64,000 nt of DNA from an uncultured Saprospiraceae bacterium (lineage in GTDB: Bacteria; Bacteroidota; Bacteroidia; Chitinophagales; Saprospiraceae): NCBI GenBank assembly GCA_937959115.1, contig CALGAW010000027.1:124001-188000 (forward strand), read 5' to 3'. The notes under the pieces were generated by a model. It did not search any database and was not told the DNA's origin. It worked only from the letters and a program-made list of their open reading frames with translations. Each line of letters opens with the position of its first letter. The first letter of the stretch is position 1. This document shows positions 9,370-17,254 of this stretch, piece after piece. Both the position numbers and the translations under genes were made by a program.

Positions 9370-12198
9370 ATGAGAGTTTTATCCATTCTATTCTTTTCAA
9401 GTATTCTATTTCTTTTGTCTTTTACATCTGTGAATGCACAAAACGGCACACTGAGAGGGAATTTGACTGATGGCAAAACGGGCGATGTGATCTCGTTTGC
9501 TAATGTATTAATCGAAGAAACTGGTGGTGGTTTTACAACAGACTTGGATGGCGCATTCAGCCACCAGTTGCCAGCAGGTGCCTACACTTTAAAGGTGACT
9601 TATATCGGTTATGAAGACAAGACGATTGAAGCGGTTGAAATCAAACCTGATGAGGTCACTGTACTCAATATCACGGTTGCTGAACAAGGAGAAGTGATGC
9701 AGGAAGTCGTAGTTACCGCCAAGCAGTTGACCAATACGGAAAATGCGCTTGTAAATATCCAACGAAAATCAATTAATGTTGTGAATGGTGTCAGCTCACA
9801 GTCTTTCAATAGAACTGGTGATGGCAATGCTGGTGCTGCGATTAAGCGGGTGACTGGTGTATCTGTTGAAGATGGTAAGTATGTCTATGTGAGAGGACTT
9901 GGAGACCGATATACAAAAACTATTTTGAATGGAATGGCTGTTCCAGGGCTTGACCCAGACCGGAATTCTATTCGAATGAACATCTTTCCAACCAATGTGA
10001 TTGATAATATAATGGTAACGAAAACCTTTTCGCCGGATTTGCCTGGTGATTTTACAGGTGGAGTTGTTGATATTACGACAAAAGATTTTCCTGAAGAAAA
10101 AAGAGGTTCATTCTCTGCAAGTCTTGGCTTGAATCCTTCGATGAGCTTTAATTCCAACTATATTACTGGATCAAATTCTTCTACCGATTTCCTAGGGTTT
10201 GACAATGGAGATCGATCCTTACCAATTGATAAAACAACTAACGTTCCTGCTCCGATTAGTGATCCTGCGCTGACTGACATTACTAGCCAGTTTTCAAAGG
10301 ACCTTGCTACGAAACGTCAAATGAGTATGGCAGACTATGGCCTTGGCTTTTCCCTTGGCAATCAACTGAATAAGGAGAAGGTAGATTTTGGGTATAACCT
10401 AGCCTTAAACTATAAAAACGAAACTGATTTTTACGAAGGTGTTCAATACAATGATTTTATTAAATCGTCCGATTTGAATGAAACAGAACTATTGACTGAT
10501 CGTAACTCAGTAGGTGACTTAGGCATCAATAATGTACTATTGAGTGGATTGATTGGAGGAGCGATGAAGTTTGACAAGCATAAGTTCAAAGTAAATCTGA
10601 TGCACTTGCAAAATGGTAAATCAAAAGCGGGTGAATTCACAAGAAATACCTACATCAGAAACTCGAATACACTAGTATCTGACAATGTAGAATACACCGA
10701 AAGCGGCATTACTAATTTATTGATTTCTGGTAAGCACTCTACAGCAAATAAATTGAACATTAACTGGAAACTTTCTCCTACGTATTCAACGATCAGAGAC
10801 AAGGACATTAAGATCACACCATTCTTATTAGAAGATGACAATTCCTTAAGCATACAGCCATCAGAAGGTGCACAGCCAACACGGTTGTGGAGAAACCTTG
10901 ATGAATTGAATTTTTCAGCAAAGATTGATGCTGACCAAAAAGTAACGATTGGTAAGCGAGAAGTTGGCTTTAAGGTTGGCGCATTAAACACATACAAAAC
11001 AAGAGACTACGAAATACTAAGCTATCTGCTCGGCGTTCGCGGACAGTCAACGCTTAACATCAATGGCGACCCTGATCTGTTGTTGACTCCAGAGAACATT
11101 TGGACACCAGAACAGACGACAGGAACCTACGTAAAAGGGAATTTCGAGCCAACGAACCGATACAATGCCGTTCAAAACACCACTGCGGGTTATGTGATGG
11201 CAAATTTTGATCTCGTAAAGAACTTGAAGATCAATACCGGAGTAAGAGTTGAGCAATTTAGCCACTACTACACTGGGCAAAACAATTCAGGAACAAAGCT
11301 CTACAGCAACGAAAAGATTTTGGATAATCTGAATTTCCTTCCTGCTGTCAATCTAATTTATGATTTGGATGATCAAATGAAATTGCGTGGCTCCTTTTCT
11401 AGAACAGTTGCTCGTCCTTCCTTCAAGGAGGCGTCCATTGCACAGATCTATGATGGGATTACTGACCAAACATTTATTGGCAACATTGACTTAAAGCAAA
11501 CAGATGTCAACAACTTCGATCTACGTTGGGAAAACTACATGGAAAGCGGTCAACTGGTTTCTGTAAGCGGATTTTACAAGACCTTTGTTAATCCAATAGA
11601 GCTAGTGGCGTTCAGCTCTTCAGCACCGAATGACCTACAGCCAAGAAATGTGGGCAATGCCTTGATCACAGGAATGGAATTCGAATTTCGCAAGGACTTG
11701 AGTTTTGTTCATACGTCGTTAGCACCTTTACAAGTTGGCGCAAACCTAACAGCCGTCTATTCTCGAGTAGAAATGGACAAAAGTGCAAATGGCGAATATG
11801 AGTCAAGAGTGACGAATGCAAGAACTGGGGAGACGGTGGGTGAATACCGTTCAATGCAAGGTCAGGCGCCTTATATCATTAACAGTTACCTGAATTATAA
11901 TAATCGAGATAAAGGTTGGGAGGCGAACCTTAGTTACAATGTGCAAGGAAGCAGCTTAGCGGTGGTTGGCATGGGGCTCAATCCTGATATATACACGAAG
12001 CCGTTTCACAATTTGTCTGCGCGCGTTTCTAAGCAACTGGGCACAGATAACCGAATGAAGTGGAGTGTGGGTGTCTCAAATCTTTTGGGCTCGAGTCGGG
12101 TGGCTGAGTATCGTTCTTATGGTGCTGACAGTCAGGTTTCTTCCTTGCTGCAACCTGGCGTTGGTTTTAACTTAGGGATGAGTTACCGATTTTTCTAG
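9370..12198 (+). CDS. TonB-dependent receptor
   Basis: 942 residues. The signal peptide ends at ...FTSVNAQ. The carboxypeptidase-regulatory domain is at about 25-110 (GTLRGNLTDGKTGDVISFANV). The plug is at about 115-240 (IKRVTGVSVEDGKYVYVRGLGDRY, DLPGDFTGGVVDITTK). The barrel ends in a terminal aromatic strand (LGMSYRFF). It is the second gene of a pair with the beta-helix lipoprotein and is followed by a good terminator. There is no SusD homologue next to it, so this is not a classical Sus-type glycan locus. The ligand is unknown. Confidence 0.92.
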   Translation: MRVLSILFFSSILFLLSFTSVNAQNGTLRGNLTDGKTGDVISFANVLIEETGGGFTTDLDGAFSHQLPAGAYTLKVTYIGYEDKTIEAVEIKPDEVTVLNITVAEQGEVMQEVVVTAKQLTNTENALVNIQRKSINVVNGVSSQSFNRTGDGNAGAAIKRVTGVSVEDGKYVYVRGLGDRYTKTILNGMAVPGLDPDRNSIRMNIFPTNVIDNIMVTKTFSPDLPGDFTGGVVDITTKDFPEEKRGSFSASLGLNPSMSFNSNYITGSNSSTDFLGFDNGDRSLPIDKTTNVPAPISDPALTDITSQFSKDLATKRQMSMADYGLGFSLGNQLNKEKVDFGYNLALNYKNETDFYEGVQYNDFIKSSDLNETELLTDRNSVGDLGINNVLLSGLIGGAMKFDKHKFKVNLMHLQNGKSKAGEFTRNTYIRNSNTLVSDNVEYTESGITNLLISGKHSTANKLNINWKLSPTYSTIRDKDIKITPFLLEDDNSLSIQPSEGAQPTRLWRNLDELNFSAKIDADQKVTIGKREVGFKVGALNTYKTRDYEILSYLLGVRGQSTLNINGDPDLLLTPENIWTPEQTTGTYVKGNFEPTNRYNAVQNTTAGYVMANFDLVKNLKINTGVRVEQFSHYYTGQNNSGTKLYSNEKILDNLNFLPAVNLIYDLDDQMKLRGSFSRTVARPSFKEASIAQIYDGITDQTFIGNIDLKQTDVNNFDLRWENYMESGQLVSVSGFYKTFVNPIELVAFSSSAPNDLQPRNVGNALITGMEFEFRKDLSFVHTSLAPLQVGANLTAVYSRVEMDKSANGEYESRVTNARTGETVGEYRSMQGQAPYIINSYLNYNNRDKGWEANLSYNVQGSSLAVVGMGLNPDIYTKPFHNLSARVSKQLGTDNRMKWSVGVSNLLGSSRVAEYRSYGADSQVSSLLQPGVGFNLGMSYRFF

Positions 12199-12224
12199 AA
12201 ATTGATAGTATTTGAATTATATAG

Positions 12225-12259
12225 ACAGCGTACTTTAATTGGTACGTTGTTTTTTTTGT
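12225..12259 (+). terminator. Terminator after the TonB receptor
   Basis: Hairpin AGCGTAC / GTACGTT (one G-T pair) with a short AT loop, followed by eight T. It starts about 27 bases past the stop codon at 12198. Confidence 0.85.
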
Positions 12260-12780
12260 TTAGGAATCGACCTAGTCACTTAATTTAAGTATTTAACAAG
12301 CACTTAATAGCCACAAAACAGAGGTTAGAGATGGCTCTCATAAACCGCCAAACCGTTTGAAAGAAAGAGAGGAAAACGCTCAATTACAAGGTGCCCGGCT
12401 AAAGCGGACCACTTCACAAGTATGGAAAATCGATTATTGATGAATGGATTCCTACTTATAGATAAAAACGAATCGATAAAGAGATTTGTCTAAAGTATAG
12501 GAAAATTTAATTCAGCATCTACACAGCAACATGCGGACTTAGTAGTTCAACGTAGCTAAGTCCCTGTTACTCGACCGATGGGCTGAATTTAAGTAATTAG
12601 CCATGCCTGACAATTCTATTACAGTAGGATAGAAATTAACTTCCAAACTGATCAAATCACTACACAACAATCTATTGCAAGCAATCAGCTTTACAAGACG
12701 TTCCTAGGACGAAGAAGCATTATATTGGATCAATCACTTGAGCTTAATACAATATACCAGCGAAGTAAGACGTAAATAAA
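12260..12780. other. Gene-free stretch of about 520 bases
   Basis: No open frame longer than the noise and no tRNA signature. Base composition is less AT-rich than neighbouring intergenic DNA. The only clear structure is the nested hairpin at 12510-12588, listed separately. The remainder looks unannotated; a decayed gene or an RNA gene are both possible. Confidence 0.5.
12510..12588. ncRNA. Possible structured RNA: extended nested hairpin
   Basis: The outer arms ATTCAGC (12510-12516) and GCTGAAT (12582-12588) enclose a second perfect pair, GGACTTAG (12535-12542) and CTAAGTCC (12556-12563), with a 13-base loop. Short extra pairings lie between them (ATC/GAT, AACA/TGTT). The result is a long irregular rod with internal bubbles. 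It is in a gene-free region, so it is not a terminator of either neighbour (the TonB receptor already has one). Its strand and family are unknown. The shape recalls 6S-type RNAs, but no sequence motif supports that. Confidence 0.3.
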
Positions 12781-13020
12781 TTAGTTAGGAGCAACGCGAA
12801 TTTTGTCTTTTATGTTTTGAATAAGCGCAGGAGATACGCTTCTTCTGTTAACCTTAGACCTTAAGAACTCCCGGAAGGATTTTTCCATTTTATACTTTTC
12901 AAGCAATTCCGGGCTTTTTTTGATTTCGAATAAGAGATTTCTTTCCTCTTCCTTGTTTAGTGCACCGTCTAGGTACATAGAGACCTTTCTCAAAAAGTCT
13001 TTTTGATTTTGATTACTCAT
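12781..13020 (-). CDS. Small anti-sigma-like protein
   Basis: 79 residues, soluble, no transmembrane segment and no Cys/His zinc motif. The N-terminal half (FLRKVSMYLDGALNKEEERNLLFEIKKSPELLEKY) matches the helical anti-sigma domain that in larger relatives carries HxxxCxxC. It starts 23 bases after the stop of the ECF sigma gene on the same strand, so the pair is almost certainly an operon. I infer that it binds and restrains that sigma factor in the cytoplasm. The short length and missing metal ligands mean any sensing differs from zinc-anti-sigma redox switching. Confidence 0.65.
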   Translation of the reverse strand: MSNQNQKDFLRKVSMYLDGALNKEEERNLLFEIKKSPELLEKYKMEKSFREFLRSKVNRRSVSPALIQNIKDKIRVAPN

Positions 13021-13043
13021 ATAATTCGCATTTTAGGTTACGA

Positions 13044-13625
13044 TCAACGCTTGTCTTCATACCCCATAGACTTAGCGTAGTCCTTTAACTTTTCTTTTAA
13101 CATGTTTCTAGCTCGGTATAGTCTTGAACGGACTGTACCAAGCGGAATATCTATAATTTTTGATATTTCTTCATATGTGAACCCTTCCAGATCACACAAT
13201 AAAATTACTGTTCTAAAGTCAACTGGCAATGCATTGATTGCATTGGTTACCTCATCACCCATCATCCCTTGAAAGATTTCTTCTCTTAAATCAAGGTAGC
13301 TAGAATAGTTAGTATCTTCTTCATCGTGATAGCTAACTATTTCTTCGTAATCGACTTTTGTTGGTTGTTTGCTTTTTTTCCGGTACTGGTTAATGAAAGC
13401 ATTTTTTAGAATCTTGAATAACCATGCTTTGGCATTCGTTCCAACGACATACTTGTCAATAAACCGGTAAGCTTTCATGTAGGTGTCCTGCACTAAATCA
13501 TCAGCATCTGCTTCGTTGTAGGTCAGGTGGTAGGCAAAATTGTACAATGCATCTATCTGAGGCATAAATTCCTCTTCAAAAATGCGATTTTTCTGGAGTT
13601 CAGTTACTGATTCGTTGTTTTCCAC
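13044..13625 (-). CDS. ECF-type RNA polymerase sigma factor
   Basis: 193 residues. Region 2 spans about 20-90 (ALYNFAYHLTYNEADADDLVQDTYMKAYRF, then AWLFKILKNAFINQYRK). Region 4 spans about 125-180 (LPVDFRTVILLCDLEGFTYEEISKIIDIPLGTVRSRLYRAR). It lacks regions 1 and 3, as ECF factors do. The next gene is a putative anti-sigma protein. It is divergent from the arylsulfotransferase-like pair across a 293-base AT-rich gap, which raises the possibility that it controls that pair, though I could not identify an ECF promoter. Confidence 0.93.
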   Translation of the reverse strand: MENNESVTELQKNRIFEEEFMPQIDALYNFAYHLTYNEADADDLVQDTYMKAYRFIDKYVVGTNAKAWLFKILKNAFINQYRKKSKQPTKVDYEEIVSYHDEEDTNYSSYLDLREEIFQGMMGDEVTNAINALPVDFRTVILLCDLEGFTYEEISKIIDIPLGTVRSRLYRARNMLKEKLKDYAKSMGYEDKR

Positions 13626-13918
13626 AGAGTTTTATATTATTGGTTTTTTAGAAAATACAATATATAACCTTGTAAAGATAATCGATTTCATCCAATTCGT
13701 TCACTCATTCACTGAAGTCAAATTCTACTATCTTTCAATTACTTCAAACAATGGTTTCTTTTTTTAAGTTCCCAAAAAGTTAATTTTTTTTTGATTTTTC
13801 ATAAAAATGCTTAAATTTTATTGTCTATCAACCGTTTAGGTAAATACTATTCTTCACATTTTGGTAAAATTTTTGAAATTTTGATTTAGTTTTAATTTTA
13901 AAGCTTATTTTTAACGCT
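13626..13918. other. Divergent intergenic region
   Basis: 293 bases, very AT-rich, holding promoters for the sigma operon (minus) and the arylsulfotransferase-like pair (plus). A weak -7-like TATCTTTA lies on the minus strand near 13675. I see no gene. Confidence 0.5.
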
Positions 13919-15577
13919 ATGCGCATTCTATCTTTTCTAATCGGCTTTTTAATAACCTCCTCATGCTTTAGTCAGCAAACAGTTGGTTTATTTACAAATA
14001 CACCTTCTTCATTTAATGGGTATACCCTTTTTTCACCTATGGTTAGCAATCAAGTTTTTCTGATTGATAATTGCGGCTATGAGGTACACCGATGGCAATT
14101 TAATTTTCGACCAGGTCTTTCTGTCTATTTACATGACAATGGTGATCTGCTAAGAACAAACCGAATCAGCAGTAACAACTTTAATGGTGGTGGCATTGGT
14201 GGCCGACTAGAACGACTTGACTGGCATGGTAATTTAGTATGGGAATACAACATCGCAGATTCTATTCAACACCAGCACCACGATGTAGAAATATTGCCAA
14301 ACGGGAACATCCTCGTTCTTGCCTGGGAGCGATTCAGCAGAGCAGAAGCGATAGCGCAAGGGAAAGACCCTGCTATCCCATTTCTCGAAACTTGGGGAGA
14401 CAAAATTATAGAATTACAGCCGATTGGGACGGACTCCGCTGTTGTCGTTTGGGAATGGCGGTTTTGGGATCATCTCATACAAGATATAGATCCAACTAAA
14501 GCGAATTATGGCGTCATAGCAGATCACCCGGAACTTATAGACATCAACCTTCCGCCACTTGGAAACCCTTCATCTGCCGATTGGAACCACAGCAATGGCA
14601 TTGACTATAACGAAGCATTGGACCAAATATTAATTAGTGCAAGAAATCAAAATGAAGTCTACATCATAGATCATAGCACCACTACTGCAGAAGCTGCATC
14701 TCACTCTGGAGGAAACAGTGGCAAGGGAGGTGATTTTCTGTACCGCTGGGGAAATCCTGAAAATTATGATCGTGGGACAAGTGCAGACAGGCAACTGTTT
14801 GTACAACATAATGCCACATGGATTCCAACGAACTACGATGATGGTGGTAAGATCCTAATCTTTAACAATGGTGTTGGCCGATTGCCTTCAGACTATTCTT
14901 CAGTTGATATCATTGATCCGCCAATTGATGCTAGTGGGAATTACACCCTTAATGTGAATCAAGCTTATCTCCCTGCTGCTCCTGACTGGTCTTATTCTGG
15001 TCAAGGGTTTTTCTCAGTCAATGTTTCCGGAGCGCAAGCAATGCCCAATGGTAATGTTTTAATTTGCGAAGGGTTTGAAGGAACTATTTTTGAAGTAGAT
15101 AAAGCGAAAAATACGCATTGGAGATACAAAAGTCCTATCACGAATACAGGACCAGTAAACCAGGGCGAGACCAATGTCGTTGGGAATAATTTGTTTCGTG
15201 CTGAACGCTATGCACCAGACTTTTCTGGGTTTGTCGGTAAGACATTAACGCCAATTGCTCCACTTGAGCTCAATCCAACACCTGACTCATGTGTCATTTA
15301 TTTTGATTCTATCATGACTTCAGCTCCTATTGTGGAAATGCCAGAGATTCATGTTTTTCCGAATCCCATTCATGATTATTTAGTTATTGATGTTAACCAT
15401 TCGAATGAATTTAACGCTACAATTGTTGATGTAACAGGAAGGATAATTGTTCAGCGACAACTAAATAATTCTAGCAATACTATTTCATTTAATGAATATC
15501 CTGCAGGTTTATATTTTATTGAAATAAAAGATTCAAACCATAAACGTGTCACTATAAAAAAGCTTATAAAACAATGA
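13919..15577 (+). CDS. Arylsulfotransferase-like protein with T9SS sorting domain (copy 1)
   Basis: 552 residues with a signal peptide (MRILSFLIGFLITSSCFSQ). The core resembles the aryl-sulfate sulfotransferase beta-propeller: QHHDVEILPNGN (His120-His121), DWNHSN (His224), ISAR (Arg242), YRWGNP and QHNATW (His297). These correspond to the His, His, Arg, His set of E. coli ASST, and His224 to Arg242 has the same 18-residue spacing as His356 to Arg374 there. ASST enzymes move sulfate between phenolic esters outside the cytoplasm. Residues about 480-552 are a T9SS type A domain (VFPNPIHDYL ... AGLYFIEI), so the protein is secreted or surface-bound. Its stop overlaps the start of copy 2 by four bases (ATGA). 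Confidence 0.82.
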   Translation: MRILSFLIGFLITSSCFSQQTVGLFTNTPSSFNGYTLFSPMVSNQVFLIDNCGYEVHRWQFNFRPGLSVYLHDNGDLLRTNRISSNNFNGGGIGGRLERLDWHGNLVWEYNIADSIQHQHHDVEILPNGNILVLAWERFSRAEAIAQGKDPAIPFLETWGDKIIELQPIGTDSAVVVWEWRFWDHLIQDIDPTKANYGVIADHPELIDINLPPLGNPSSADWNHSNGIDYNEALDQILISARNQNEVYIIDHSTTTAEAASHSGGNSGKGGDFLYRWGNPENYDRGTSADRQLFVQHNATWIPTNYDDGGKILIFNNGVGRLPSDYSSVDIIDPPIDASGNYTLNVNQAYLPAAPDWSYSGQGFFSVNVSGAQAMPNGNVLICEGFEGTIFEVDKAKNTHWRYKSPITNTGPVNQGETNVVGNNLFRAERYAPDFSGFVGKTLTPIAPLELNPTPDSCVIYFDSIMTSAPIVEMPEIHVFPNPIHDYLVIDVNHSNEFNATIVDVTGRIIVQRQLNNSSNTISFNEYPAGLYFIEIKDSNHKRVTIKKLIKQ

Positions 15578-17229
15578 TTTATAGATTTTTACTAATAATT
15601 TCTCTCCTTACATTTACCTTTTTGGCTAATGCTCAAAACACAGTAGGTGTTCTAAGTTTTGATCCTGTACAAACGCAAGATGGGTATAATTTTTATATGC
15701 CACATCGCCAAATGGATGCCTACTTGCTTGATAATTGTGGAAGAGTCGTAAATCATTGGCCAGGCTCCGCACTCCCAGGCAACAGCGCATTCCTCAAGCC
15801 AAATGGCAATCTAGTAAGAACAGGAGGCTCTGGAGCAGCAAGTAACCCTTGGATTCATGCTGGTGGTGGTGGTGAGTATATTGAAGAACTAGATTGGGGT
15901 AATAATTCTGTTTGGAAATTCACATACAATGATTCACTAGTAAGAATGCACCATGATTTTGCCTTGTTGCCAAATGGGAATGTGTTGTTTATCTCTTGGG
16001 AAAGGAAAACTGCTGCTGAGGCAATTGCCATGGGGCGTGACCCTTTATTGATTACTTATGGTGAAGTGTGGCCAGATAAAATTGTAGAAATACAACCACA
16101 AGCTGATTCCGCAATCATCGTATGGGAATGGAACGTTTGGGACCATCTAATCCAAGACTTTGATGCCACAAAACCCAATTTTGGTGTGGTAGCAGATCAT
16201 CCTGAACGAATAAACATTAACTATGGGCCAGCGGTTGAAGACTGGAATCATTTAAATGCAATCGATTACAACCCAGTACTAGACCAAATTGTACTTAGTT
16301 CTCCTTCTTTCAACGAATTATGGATTATTGATCACAGTACCACAACTGCTGAAGCGGCGGGCACTACAGGTGGGAATTCAGGAAAAGGAGGTGACTTGCT
16401 TTACCGATGGGGAAATCCAGCAGCATACAACACTGGAACTTCCGCTGATCAGCTCTTGTATTTTCAGCATGATGTCTCTTGGATTGATAACGAAGGCATT
16501 GCCACCAATGATCCTGATTACGGAAAACTATTGGTGTTTAACAATCGAGTCGGCAGCAACTTCTCTAGTGTGAATATTATTAATCCTCCCTTGGACACGA
16601 ATAACAATTATGTCCTGTCAGTAGGAAGTGCTTACGGACCATCAGCGTTTGATTTTACCTACACCGATACTCCACAAGAAAACATGCATTCAATAGGTTT
16701 GTCCGGAGCTCAGCGACAGCCCAACGGCAATATTCTGATTTGTTCTGGGAGACAAGGTCGAATGATTGAAATCAATGCCAATAAAGATATCGTCTGGGAA
16801 TACATCAATCCGAAAATCAATGGTGCGGCAGTGTCTCAAGGTGATCCAGTATTACCAAACACGAACTTAGTCTTTCGGTTTATCCGTTATCTCCCTTCCT
16901 TTGCTGGCTTTGTGGGCAAGGATATGACACCTGGTGACTTCCTTGAACTCAATCCTGATTCTACCGTGTGCAGTATGGCCGTTAGCATTGAGGAGTTGCC
17001 ATTACTTGAGTCATTGAATGTATTTCCGAATCCTTCTACTGGGTTGTTGACGCTTGATTTAGATACACAATCGGCTCATCTACTAGAATTGTATAATGGA
17101 TTGGGACAGCGGGTGTTCAATCAAGAGATTTCTAGTTTTCCAGCAACGATCGATTTGAGTGGACAAGTTGCAGGTGTTTACTGGTTGAGTGTCGATGGAA
17201 CACGTGCACAAGCTATATTGTTGGAATAA
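15574..17229 (+). CDS. Arylsulfotransferase-like protein with T9SS sorting domain (copy 2)
   Basis: 551 residues, a close paralogue of the preceding gene over its whole length and translationally coupled to it (ATGA overlap at 15574-15577). The signal peptide is MIYRFLLIISLLTFTFLANAQ. It keeps MHHD, DWNHLN, YRWGNP and QHDVSW, but where copy 1 has SAR this copy has SSP, so the position equivalent to the catalytic Arg is a proline. The C-terminal T9SS type A domain begins at VFPNPSTGLL. A tandem duplication with divergence of one active site is likely. The second product may be a binding protein or a partner subunit rather than an active transferase. Confidence 0.82.
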   Translation: MIYRFLLIISLLTFTFLANAQNTVGVLSFDPVQTQDGYNFYMPHRQMDAYLLDNCGRVVNHWPGSALPGNSAFLKPNGNLVRTGGSGAASNPWIHAGGGGEYIEELDWGNNSVWKFTYNDSLVRMHHDFALLPNGNVLFISWERKTAAEAIAMGRDPLLITYGEVWPDKIVEIQPQADSAIIVWEWNVWDHLIQDFDATKPNFGVVADHPERININYGPAVEDWNHLNAIDYNPVLDQIVLSSPSFNELWIIDHSTTTAEAAGTTGGNSGKGGDLLYRWGNPAAYNTGTSADQLLYFQHDVSWIDNEGIATNDPDYGKLLVFNNRVGSNFSSVNIINPPLDTNNNYVLSVGSAYGPSAFDFTYTDTPQENMHSIGLSGAQRQPNGNILICSGRQGRMIEINANKDIVWEYINPKINGAAVSQGDPVLPNTNLVFRFIRYLPSFAGFVGKDMTPGDFLELNPDSTVCSMAVSIEELPLLESLNVFPNPSTGLLTLDLDTQSAHLLELYNGLGQRVFNQEISSFPATIDLSGQVAGVYWLSVDGTRAQAILLE

Positions 17230-17254
17230 ATGGATGATGTATGTTCAGTATTCC

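Noticed and set aside
8020-12198. Idea that the lipoprotein-TonB receptor pair is a SusCD polysaccharide utilisation locus
   Set aside because: The lipoprotein is a beta-helix and not a SusD-type helical repeat protein, and no glycoside hydrolases are cotranscribed.
12290-12420. Resemblance to RNase P RNA (GCCACAAAACAGAGG, AACCGCC, GAGGAAAACGC)
   Set aside because: The short matches are in the wrong order and the conserved core elements and P4 pairing are absent.
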